From the NCBI GenBank assembly GCA_038373865.1, contig JAXGGA010002940.1, forward strand, positions 47,780-111,779: DNA of 64,000 nt, given 5' to 3'. Made by a program: the position numbers and the translations under genes. Source of the stretch: Uloborus plumipes (Eukaryota; Arthropoda; Arachnida; Araneae; Uloboridae). Below the pieces are notes generated by a model. The model was given only the letters and a program-made list of their open reading frames with translations. It was not told the origin of the DNA and searched no databases. Positions 46,183-55,489 of this stretch are shown piece by piece. Each line of letters opens with the position of its first letter. Within the stretch, counting starts at the first letter, position 1.

Positions 46183-46888
46183 AATTAAATAAACAGAATC
46201 TAAAAAATATCATTTTTTTCCTATACAGTTTTATTCAAAAATTCAAAAAAATATGATTCCATTGAGATCCCAATCTAAAAATTGGTACAAACATAGATAA
46301 AATACACAAGAATTTTTGAAAATTTTTTGAAAAAATTTCATTATATGTTTTTTGAGAAATTTAAATTTGAAATTTAAATTTCATTTTTTGAAAAAGAAAA
46401 TTTTTATCAAATTAGTCATGTTGCATATCAGATTAAGCGGCAACTAACGTACTTTAAAATGCCGTTTACCGAATCGCTTTATCTATATTTGGTGCTGAGT
46501 TATAGTCCCTTTTACGTTCCCTTATCCATGGAAAAACGAGGGTTTTTCCAAAGTTCAAAGTCTCATAAATGAAAAAATAATAGAGATAAAAATATAAAAA
46601 TTGAGGCTTTTACTTACCTCAAGGGGTACAATTGATGAGCCAAATTTGAAAGAAATACAAAAATGTAAGGTAAAATTTTTCTTTGATTTTGTATCACTTG
46701 ACGTGGAATGACCCCTACGCTGACATGGCCGCTCATCCCTCCTGCTTTTCATCGTGATCTAGAGAATACAGAATTCAATATTATATATATGACCATATAT
46801 AAGTCAGGGTTGACATTTTACACACTTTATCATTAAAAGTATGTTGGTTAATTTCTACCCAGTTGAATTTTTGCTGTATTAAGTGATA

Positions 46889-47550
46889 CAGGGGTAATTG
46901 TGTTCCGGTATTTTAATGATTGATTCTGGTATTTTCATGAACGAAAATACCGGAAATAAAATGTTTCTAATTATGCTTTTATCTTCCTACCTCCGGTATT
47001 TTTTTTTTGTTTTTTCGAATTTTTGGTGATTATACCGATAATTATTAATACTATTCATCGAATAGAAGTTAAAATACCATTCTATTTTTTTTTCACTTTT
47101 ATAAATTATTTTATTTGTACCTTTTTCGATTTTGGTGCCTTCATTTTAAACAATGCAATCTATTTGTATCCGATATAAGAATCGAATTTCTCTCATTTTT
47201 GGTGCTATTAACTTTAGTTAGGAGACAAATAAATGAAATATATTTTTATTTACATATATTTTTGGAGATAATTTAAAACACCAGCTCAAAAGTAACTTTA
47301 TTTTACTCATTTACAATTTAATTAAATGCATGCATAATATTTTGACCAAAAACTATGTGAAACTAATCTAATATATGAAATGTGTCTTATTTGCTTATAT
47401 GAAAGGCAATTAGTTATTATGTATGTTTAACTATAAAATTAGGTGTGCTTAAGTAATAGGGGCCTTGCTTTAAAAAAAAAAACGCCTCCCCCCCCACATT
47501 TTCTTATTAAAACTTTCAGGTATTTTTTCATGAACTCACAATCACCCCTG
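46889..47550. mobile_element. Probable hAT-type element
   Basis: The left end CAGGGGTAATTGTG and right end CACAATCACCCCTG are inverted, and ACCGGAA/TTCCGGTAT motifs lie near the left end. The flanks (GTGATA and GTCATA) agree at 5 of 6 bases, so a duplication is only suggested. No coding. Confidence 0.55.
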
Positions 47551-47691
47551 GTCATACTTATACCAAAATATTATTTGTAATTGCCGAAACTCCATTTGTG
47601 GTTTCATTTCAGTAACATCTATTAAAGAGATTCTGAAATAAATATAAACAATTAATGCTTTATTTCTCAAGAAATGTAATATACGGCCGAC

Positions 47692-47790
47692 TCTCGATAT
47701 CTCGAAGTACTAAGGACCAAGAAACATATTCAACATAACCAAAGTTCCAGATACTGAAAATTTAAAATTATTTCTTTTATATGACACTAG
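47692..47790. mobile_element. pogo/Tigger-like remnant
   Basis: CGGCCGACTCTCGATATCTC followed by AAGGACCAAG, ATAACC and CCAGATACTGAAAAT resembles the end of a Tigger-type element. No partner end is found. Confidence 0.35.
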
Positions 47791-47841
47791 TAGTGTTTGT
47801 TAAAAAAACACAACCACATCAATTACAAGTTCTAAGATTAA

Positions 47842-48073
47842 CCTTTAGGAGCCGGGCGGTACACATGCTGTACCGTAAGTCTTTTTTTTTTTTTAGAGGA
47901 CAGGGTTGAGATTTTCACTCGAACCCTTTGGAGCCCAGGATTTTTTAAGGTTTCGTATGTCTGGTACGACAGTTTATACCTTCTCTTTTTAATGGAAAAG
48001 AAATCTGTGGTTCAACTGTCGTACTACCTGGGTCGAAAGAAAAATTTCTAAAAAACAGCCCGGATCCAAAAGG
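47842..48073. mobile_element. TTAA-flanked MITE, copy A
   Basis: A 232-bp element between TTAA (47838-47841) and TTAA (48074-48077) has ends CCTTTAGGAGCCGGGCGG and GGATCCAAAAGG. It is nearly the same as the inverted copy at 49467-49703, for example GTACGACAGT, GAAATCTGTGGTTCAACTG and CTTTCGACCCAG on opposite strands. piggyBac-like by target and the CC start. Confidence 0.82.
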
Positions 48074-48077
48074 TTAA

Positions 48078-48411
48078 ATGAAAATTTTAAAACGCCTGAT
48101 CCCGATTGCCGGCCTCATATTTAAACAAACTTCACTGGTCTGAAAGTATTTTAAATTTTAATACATGTATTTATTTTAGAGAGGACGTGGTAAACACGAA
48201 AAAAGAAAAATAATCTTTACTAGTAAAATTTGTTAGTCACAATATCTGAATAAAGAGGAACAATTTAAAATCCTTATACTAAAATCAATTACAGGTATTT
48301 TAACTGTTAACACACAGATAGAAACTAGCAACAGATAAACATTTTAAATCAACTTTTCTTTTTCTTGTTGGTCAACAATGACATCGGTTTCTAATTGTGT
48401 GAATAAAGGCT
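48078..48411. other. Gene-free stretch between MITEs
   Basis: AT-rich, with no open frame or element ends. Confidence 0.4.
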
Positions 48412-48419
48412 TAGCCAAG

Positions 48420-48601
48420 CAAGGGCAGATCCAGCTTGTGTTTGAGGGGGTAATTTTTGGAAAAGGGGGTCAAAAGGCAATTTTTTTTAGCAAAAATAGG
48501 GGTGTTTAGCAATTTTTTCATAATATTAGACTAAAAAAGTTTTATGCTATATTTAGTCGCTTAAGGGGGATGCATACCCCCCACCCCCTGATCTGCGCTT
48601 G
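48420..48601. mobile_element. Short hAT-like MITE
   Basis: The ends CAAGGGCAGATCCAG and CTGATCTGCGCTTG are inverted; the flanks TAGCCAAG and TAGCCACC agree at 6 of 8. 182 bp. Confidence 0.55.
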
Positions 48602-48704
48602 TAGCCACCTTTGTTAAAAATATTATAAATCGAGTTTACCAATACCTTTGTGCTAATGATGTAGAGAAAAAACAACATTAAGGAGGCACAAATAAGCAGG
48701 GGTA

Positions 48705-48752
48705 CTGCAGACACGTATTTCGGCATTACAAGGAACAACTTTTTCTATGCAA
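48705..48752 (-). ncRNA. Decayed hammerhead-like motif, left Penelope copy
   Basis: On the minus strand, GCA, a degenerate core (TAGAAAAA where CTGATGAA would be canonical), a weak stem II, GAAA, a very short stem III (ATACGT) and GTC followed by TGCAG. Hammerhead ribozymes are known in Penelope-like elements. Stem II is less well paired than in the right copy. This is a remnant, not a working ribozyme. Confidence 0.35.
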
Positions 48753-49339
48753 AAAAAATTTGAGCTTATGGATGCATAGACATCCCGACAAAAGCAACGG
48801 AAACAAAAGCGAGCAGCTTGAAAAGTAAACATAGTGGATTACCCGAACACCAATAAAAAAAATTTTTAAGCCAAAGAAGATCCAATGGAAAATAAAGATT
48901 GAACCGAAGCTTTCTACCAGGTACAAAATAAAATGAAAGAATTCGATTGGCGACATAATAAGCCAAAAGGCTAACATAATAAAAAACACCAAGCTAAAAC
49001 TGTTAACCGCAAGAACAAAAAAGTGAGCAGAATGAAAGAAAGCAAATCGGTAAATGAAGAAAACAAAAAAGAAAATAAAGATAAGTAGAAAATAGGAAAA
49101 ATGCCAGCAAAATCAGAGAAATAAATTAGAAAGGGAAAAGGCAAAATTATAAAAATGGACGCCAAACAGCAGAAAAATAGGGAATAGCATTGAGATCAGT
49201 AACTAAGTCAGAACTGTTTTTCAAAATATAGAAGGATTCCCAAAAAAGGATCTGATAAGTTAGGGCATTTTTGTACTATTTGAAAGGAATTAAAATCGAA
49301 AGAATGATTCTTTTCCCAATAATGTTAGAAAAACTAGAC

Positions 49340-49462
49340 TTATTCAATTGTTGCTTTTTCACATAATTCTGATGTTCCTTTAAGCGAAATTTCAAAGCAC
49401 GTAGTGTTTGTTCGATATAAGAGAGATTGCAATTGCAATTAATTTTATAAATACCACAACTG
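49340..49462 (-). pseudogene. GIY-YIG endonuclease fragment of the Penelope-like element
   Basis: Read on the minus strand the sequence gives SCGIYKINCNCNLSYIEQT followed by LRALKFRLKEHQNYVKK. GIY, a degenerate YIG (YIE), the Arg/Lys helix and the EHQ end match the nuclease that Penelope elements use to nick the target. The YIG glycine is replaced by Glu. A MITE separates it from the RT. Confidence 0.75.
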
Positions 49463-49466
49463 TTAA

Positions 49467-49703
49467 CCTTATGGATCCATGCTGTTTTTTAGAAATTTTT
49501 CTTTCGACCCAGGTAGTACGACAGTTGAACCACAGATTTCTTTTCCATTGAAAAGAGAAGGTATGAACTATCGTACCAGACGTATGAAACCTTGAAAAAC
49601 TTCCCGGCTCCAAAGGGTTCGAGTGAAAATCTCAACCCCGTCCTCTAAAAAAAAAAAAAAAAAGACTTAGGGCACAGCATGTGTACCGCCCGCCTCCTAA
49701 AGG
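49467..49703. mobile_element. TTAA-flanked MITE, copy B, inside the Penelope-like element
   Basis: It is the reverse complement of copy A with about 90% visible identity, between TTAA at 49463-49466 and 49704-49707. It splits the RT and GIY-YIG parts of the left Penelope copy; the right copy lacks it. Confidence 0.85.
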
Positions 49704-49809
49704 TTAAGAGGATGAATGGGATCTTTCAGAGAAGAGAAACATAGTTTATTCACAGGGGAGAATACCACTTGGAAATTGAAACGTTTGAGAATCTTAGCGA
49801 CCTGATAAC

Positions 49810-50397
49810 TCACAGAGGGAAAGAATGGCAAAACAACCAAATTCTTTCTAATGAAAGTTCTCTTAACAACAGTTGTTTCGGATTTGTTAGAAAGTTTTTT
49901 TTAATGGAATCAATCAAAGTATGAGGATAGTTTCTATCAAGAGCCACAGCTTTAAGATAGTTGAGTTCTGCTTTAAGAAGTTCCGGTGGAGAACAAAGAT
50001 TAATAGCACGCTGAGCAAAATAATTAAATGCAGCATATTTTTGATTAGGAGGGTGAGATGAAAGTCGATGAGGAGGTAACGAGACAGCAAAAGGTTTGCG
50101 ATAAACGGTAGTTTCAAAGCCGAATTCTGTACGAGAAACTAGAACATCAAGAAATAGAATGCAATTATCCTGTTCTCTCTCACAAGAGAATTGAATATGA
50201 GGATCTATAGCATTTAAAATGGATAAAACATCGTCATTATGGAACTGGTTATGGTTCATTAGAACAAAACAGTCGTCAACATATCTAACATAAAATTGAA
50301 ACTGTAATTTTTGGAACAACTCGACCTCAAAATAATGCATGTAAATATCACTAAGAATGGGGCTTAGTGGGTTACCAATAGCCAAACCATCTAACAT
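49810..50397 (-). pseudogene. Penelope-like reverse transcriptase fragment, left copy
   Basis: 195 residues start at LDGLAIGNPLSPILSDIYM (fingers/palm, motif B), then YVRYVDDCFVLMNHN with the YVDD active site at residues 39-42, then CILFLDVLVSRTEFGFETTV and YRKPFA, the typical post-RT text of Penelope-like elements. The N-terminal half of RT is missing. The frame ends at a stop after LFCHSFPL; coding continues one register over (FPSVSYQVAKILKRFNF). The right copy has the same frameshift. Confidence 0.87.
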
Positions 50398-50467
50398 AGT
50401 GTAAAATTGTCCATTAAACGCAAAAGAACAAAAAATATATAATTTTATGTATTTTATACTATGTTAG

Positions 50468-51079
50468 ATGGTTAGATATGTTGATGACTGTTTTGTTCTA
50501 ATGAACCATAACCAGTTCCATAATGACGATGTTTTATCCATTTTAAATGCTATAGATCCTCATATTCAATTCTCTTGTGAGAGAGAACAGGATAATTGCA
50601 TTCTATTTCTTGATGTTCTAGTTTTTCGTACAGAATTCGGCTTTGAAACTACCGTTTATCGCAAACCTTTTGCTGTCTCGTTACCTCCTCATCGACTTTC
50701 ATCTCACCCTCCTAATCAAAAATATGCTGCATTTAATTATTTTGCTCAGCGTGCTATTAATCTTTGTTCTTCACTGGAACTTCTTAAAGCAGAACTCAAC
50801 TATCTTAAAGCTGTGGCTCTTGATAGAAACTATCCTCATACTTTGATTGATTCCATTAAAAAAAAAAACTTTCTAACAAATCTGAAACAACTGTTGTTAA
50901 GAGAACTTTCATTCGAAAGAATTTGGTTGTTTTGCCATTCTTTCCCTCTGTGAGTTATCAGGTTGCTAAGATTCTCAAACGTTTCAATTTCAATTGCAAT
51001 CTCTCTTATATCCGACAAACGCGACGTGCTTTGAAATTCCGTTTAAAGGAACATCAGAATTATGTGAAAAAGCAGTAAT
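50468..51079 (+). pseudogene. Penelope-like RT and nuclease fragment, right copy
   Basis: RT starts directly at MVRYVDDCF (YVDD at residues 4-7) and is otherwise almost identical to the left copy, including the terminal frameshift after LFCHSFPL. After FPSVSYQVAKILKRFNF the text jumps to NCNLSYIRQTRRALKFRLKE, so the GIY motif and about 50 residues are deleted. A TAA at 51077-51079 follows KKQ. Confidence 0.85.
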
Positions 51080-51673
51080 TGAATAAGTCTAGTATTGCGC
51101 AGCATTGTTGGGAAAAGAATCATTCTTTCGATTTTAATTCTTTTCAAATTGTACAAAAATGCCCTAACCCATCAGATCTTTTTTTGGGAATCCTTCTATA
51201 TTTTGAAAAACAGTTCTGACTTAGTTACTGATTTCAATGCTATTCCCTATTTTTCTGCTGTTAGGAGTCCATTTTTATAATTTTGCCTTTTCCCTTTTTA
51301 ATTTATTTCCCTGATTACGCTGGCATTTTTCCTATTTTCTACTTGTCTTTATTTTCCTTTTTGTTTTCTTCATTTACCGATTTGCTTTCTTTCATTCTGC
51401 TCTTTTTTTGTTCTTACGGTTAACAGTTTTAGCTTGGTGTTTTTTATTATGTTAGCCTTTTGGCTTATTGTGTCGCCAATCGAATTCTTTCTTTTCATTT
51501 CGTACCTGGTAGAAAGCTTCAGTTCAATCATTATTTTCCCATTGGATCTTCTTTGGCTTAAAATTTTTTTATTGGTGTTCGGGTAATCCCCTATGTTTCC
51601 TTTTTTAAGCTGTTCGCTTCTGTTTCTGTTGCTTTTATCAGATGTCTGTGCATCCATAAGCTCAAAATTTTTT

Positions 51674-51720
51674 TGCATTGAAAAAGGCGTTTCTTGTAAC
51701 GCCGAAACACGTGTCTGCAG
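51674..51720 (+). ncRNA. Decayed hammerhead-like motif, right Penelope copy
   Basis: GCA, core TTGAAAAA (canonical CTGATGAA), stem II GGCGTT/AACGCC with loop TCTTGT, GAAA, short stem III CACGTG, then TC and TGCAG able to pair back to TGCA. The layout and order (stem I, core, stem II, GAAA, stem III, GTC, stem I) are those of a type I hammerhead. Three core substitutions make cleavage unlikely. Confidence 0.4.
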
Positions 51721-51769
51721 TATCCCTGCTTATCTGTGCTTCCTTAACGTTATTTTCTCTACATAATAA

Positions 51770-53121
51770 GTCGAGCTCCATAACATGAAAGCTTCAAACA
51801 CATTCTAACAAATCTAAATCAATGATTTTTTAAAAATGATTTGATTGAAATCGTTGACACGTTATTCACATAAGTTTGAAAATAAAAGGCCGCCAATCCC
51901 CCCCCCCCTTTAACCTCATGACGACTCTGAATGTAAACCTCCCCTAAAACTACGGTCTATCTGGGTTAAAAGGTGTTAATTATTATGACACTGGAAACAG
52001 TGTGGTAATTGAAACAGTATAATTACCTTTTTCTGTCCAAGAAAAGTTAATGAATGAATCGTGACGTACCCTCGAGTTCAAAATTTGCGAGTTTTATGTA
52101 TTCTTTTGCTGATGGCTGTGGCTCCAATATTACTCCTATAGCAAACCAAAATGTTTTTATTCAAATATGGTTTGTAGGTGTCTGTGTAATTTTTAAAGAA
52201 TAAGTTTAAATTGTTTAAAAAATTATGTTATGAAGAAATAAATTAAAAAAATAGTTAATAGTGTAGTAAAATTATTTTTATCCTTTTTTGGGGGAGGGGT
52301 CTAGGGCCCCTCCTAAAATCCGCTATTGCGGATATCATTCAAAACGATAATTTTTGCTCTTTTTTTTTGAGGTGGGATCTGAAGTCTAAAAAGGTCTCTG
52401 GTCCGAACGTTTTTTTGGAGGGCTCGTACTCAAGTAAAATTGTGGAAGCTAGAGCTGTCACCAGGGTCGCGCCGTCCCAATGTACAAAGCCCTGCGGCAC
52501 ACGAGGGCGCAGAGCCTAAAAGGCGCCGAACTCTATCGACCAAAAAATCTCAAAAAAAAAAAAAAAAAAAAAAAACTTCAAATTAAAAATCCAAACAAAA
52601 AAAAATGAAATTGAACTTTTCATTATTACTCACTGGGGAGGTGAAATTTTACTGCTCAATGAAACATGCAATCCGTCTCATTGCTACCCATAATGGAAAA
52701 ATTATTGCCTTGTTGTGTCTAAACAAGCTATTCAAAAGTCTAATCATGTTTTTTCTTGCGCATTATATTTACGTAGTATAGACAACCAATAGTGTACATA
52801 GACCAAAATGCGATCCCTCGCAAGATTTGTCAGTGCTACCCCCCCCCCCCCCCCATTAAAATATAAAAAATATTTTCCCGTGTTCCTCTTAGTGCAATTT
52901 TTCCGGATCGTACACCCCCTTGCGCCCCCCCCCCCCACGGGGGCGCTTTGTACGCCACTGTAAACAGCAGTTTAGGTTAACTTTTCAGTTTCAAAAGGTA
53001 ACGATTTGACCATAATTACGCGATTATCTCCTTTTTACTTCAACTAATAGTTTTTAACGTATTTGAGAACTATTGGTTTTACCGAGAAGCATTTCGATTT
53101 CCGATTTTAAAGGAGAATATT
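51770..53121. other. Gene-free repeat DNA
   Basis: Contains poly-C (51898-51908), poly-A (52552-52575), a GCTTTGTACGCCACTG text ending at 52961 that looks like a hAT right end without a partner, and two C-runs (52840-52854, 52926-52937). No gene. Confidence 0.4.
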
Positions 53122-54100
53122 GTTGGCCGGCTGGAACGGCGACGACCCGGAATCGGTAAAAAAAACCAAGACCGGGCCACCACCTCCGACCAACAGAAAT
53201 GTGGAATGGTTCTGCTCGGGAGAAAAGAATACAAGATTCATATTTGAATATTAAATAACAATTTATTCAACATAAGTAAAGTGTAAATAGGAAAATAATT
53301 TTGACATTTAAAATATAAACTTAATTTCCCTCCAACACATTATTCAGTAAAAATCTTAACACCTATTCAAAACAATTAGATTCGATTCACAACATTTTTC
53401 TTTTCTTAAAATGTTCAACAACTTCATCGACTTTAAATAAAAGTCCTCATTTTAAAAAGGTGCCACACAGTAGAAAGTTCCTGAAAAACTATTTAAAAGT
53501 TCATCATACCAGGATGCAATCTATCAGAAAAACACAGGCACACGACGAAGACTTGAAGGCACAACACACCCGCTCGCATCTTGGCTGACAGCCGATTCGG
53601 AAGGGTTGAAATCCCACACGCTCCTTGTCATGAACGGCAGGCAGCAGATTGCTACTTAAAACTAACAGTAACCGGGCAACGGTAGAGAACATCTCCTAAT
53701 ATGTTGAACTCCCGGTCCTGTTCATAGCCAATCTCCAAAGTAGCACAACCTACTCTTCCTTATTTAAAAATACCTTCTTCTTCCACTATTGAAGTTTTAA
53801 AAACCTGCCCGCTCTTTTAGCAGGGCAGTCGAATCTAATCAATCACATTTAACTTTTAGAAAAACACCACGTCCTCTGCGTGGCAAAATCAATTACACGG
53901 GCTCGTAGCCCACATGGCGCGCTTTCAGCACCAAGACAATCCACTGTCTCGCTGCAGCGACTGACTCAGCTCATAAGAGCAAATCATAAGAGAAGGATTG
54001 ATTGATTTACACGGTATTTATAGTTACCGTTGACCGACAGCTGACGTGATACGCATCAAAATTTGCATGCAAATTTTAACACAGACAACTCAACACAGTT
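53122..54100 (-). repeat. Probable solo LTR (minus strand)
   Basis: On the minus strand the sequence can start TGTGTTGAGTTG (about 54100), has a TATA box (TATAAATA, about 54016-54023), an AATAAA signal (about 53263) and ends GGCCAACA (53122 on plus TGTTGG). No gag or pol adjoins it. I could not find a matching target duplication, so the outer boundary at 54100 is approximate. Confidence 0.45.
54016..54023 (-). promoter_or_regulatory. TATA box in the probable LTR
   Basis: TATAAATA on the minus strand about 85 bp inside the presumed LTR start; TGATTTGCTCTTATGAGCTG follows where a transcription start would lie. By sequence pattern only. Confidence 0.4.
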
Positions 54101-54395
54101 ATCTCCTTAACTGTTAAATTCTTAAAACTTTTAAAAATCAGTTTATGCAATGCATCCAGCAAAAAACAACTCAACTTATTTGCCGATTGCGTTACTTCGC
54201 CTGTCAGGTAAACACATGTGATTCAGTTGGGTTTTTACACACTATACACTTATGGGGATTCGTCTGCTGGTTAGATTTTTTGGGAAATATTTTTAATAAG
54301 TTTAAATATACAAATGGTAAGTTCTTAATTTTTATTTTTCATTATGTGGAACAAAGCTACAGTATACCCTGGAAACACATTTGGGACACTTTAAG

Positions 54396-55037
54396 CAGGG
54401 CTCCCGTCGGGTGCTCACAAAGCTGGGTCCCGAGGACCCACCATTTTTGAAAAAAGTGGGTCCATTTTGAAAATAGTGGGTCCCGCACTCTGCAAAAAAA
54501 AAAAGAGAAAAGAAAAGAAAGAAAAAGGAAAAACTTAGCAATTAAATGAATGTGAAGTAATAATTTTTAATCGATAGTCAAAATCATTGTAAAATGTAAA
54601 GATTTATTTTTGAAATATTTATTATAGTACGCTAATTACTTTTTGACAATGGGTGAATTAAGACAGGCGCAAACGTAGTGCGGTGCAAATGACGATGGCG
54701 ACTGCCTTCGTTGTCTGGAATGTTATTTATTTTACATAACCGGAATATGTAATGTTGTTTATTTTACGAAGCCTTTATCGCAAAAAAGGAGATTTAGGCT
54801 ACGTAAATTAAACAACATAACAAATTCAGACTATAAAATAAACAACATTACGGACAACTAAGTCGTCATAGGTCGCGTTGGGGAAAAAAGCATCTAGCTA
54901 ATCCGCACCACCTTAATTTTACCCTTTTTTAACTGATAAATCCGTCCACGGGACGAATTTTAGCACGTCCCGCAGGACGCGTTAAGTTTCAAATATCGAG
55001 TCCATTTCCTGAAATCCGCGCGTCAATGGGACCCCTG
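54396..55037. mobile_element. hAT element, 642 bp
   Basis: The ends CAGGGCTCCCGT and ATGGGACCCCTG are flanked by CTTTAAG on both sides (54389-54395, 55038-55044), with GTGGGTCC repeats near the left end. The site without it reads GGGACACTTTAAGTCTG. No coding. Confidence 0.8.
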
Positions 55038-55044
55038 CTTTAAG

Positions 55045-55396
55045 TCTGAATAAACATTAAAATGTGCTCCGTTAAAAAAAAAAAGTCCACTGAAATGAAC
55101 TGAAAATATATTCCGAAAATGTTCCGCTCAGAATATTTGTCAAATTTTAGCTTGGGCATCTTCGCTTCATTAACACATTTGAGAGCAGACTGGGATGTCA
55201 TTTGGTCATATTTGAATTCATTGCTTTCTTTCATAAAAATCTAAATTCAACAGGCTTTCTTTATCTTCCAATCAATATGATCTCTCAATATGATAGTGCA
55301 AGAAATTTTTTTGCAATGAATCACTGTCGGTTGATGTCGAGAATGCCGGCAAAATATATGAATCTTATTAGTCGAATATCATCCATTGCCCAGAGG
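55045..55396. other. Gene-free stretch
   Basis: A 96-codon open frame (55202-55492) covers it and extends into the next MITE. It is not recognised and crosses element boundaries, so it is probably chance. Confidence 0.35.
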
Positions 55397-55489
55397 CAAT
55401 TGAATCGGCAGTTTGAAGAAGGGAACGAAGACCAAAATTTCAAAATTGGGTTTTTTCGTGATTGTATATCTCCTACTGTGGATACACAT

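Larger units (their letters stand above)
38592..46714. mobile_element. Long foldback element with GGGTCATTCC ends
   Basis: The left arm starts GGGTCATTCCATGTCAAGTG; the right arm ends with the reverse complement (CACTTGACGTGGAATGACCC). CTAC lies on both sides (38588-38591, 46715-46718), a possible 4-bp duplication. Left-arm text is mirrored in the right arm throughout, for example TACCCCTTGAGGTAA at 38669 and TTACCTCAAGGGGTA at 46614. The loop is near 39970-40290. The right arm is split by the Ty3/gypsy element and a 2 kb hAT. A 265-bp block is duplicated in tandem in the left arm only. No coding is recognised in the arms. The superfamily is not identifiable by eye. Confidence 0.8.
48608..50402 (-). 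mobile_element. Penelope-like element, left copy (minus strand)
   Basis: The RT fragment with YVRYVDDCF, a GIY-YIG nuclease piece downstream and a shared 3' UTR identify a Penelope-like element. It is the mirror image of the copy at 50455-51768, head to head with a spacer of about 50 bp. The 3' end lies at about 48608-48700, where GTAGAGAAAAAACAAC matches the end of the other copy. A TTAA MITE is inserted between RT and nuclease. Confidence 0.82.
50455..51768 (+). mobile_element. Penelope-like element, right copy (plus strand)
   Basis: Same sequence as the left copy but on the plus strand. It begins at ACTATGTTAGATGG and lacks 126 bp between two ATGTTAGAT repeats, and a second block containing the GIY part of the nuclease. 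It ends in the shared 3' UTR at about 51768 (CGTTATTTTCTCTACATAAT). Confidence 0.82.

Noticed and set aside
48726..49165. Hydrophobic minus-strand open frames
   Set aside because: They lie in the T-rich 3' UTR of the Penelope-like element; the mirror copy does not keep the same frames.
52440..52970. hAT element between CAGGGTCGCGCC and TACGCCACTG
   Set aside because: The ends are not inverted copies of each other and the flanks do not match.
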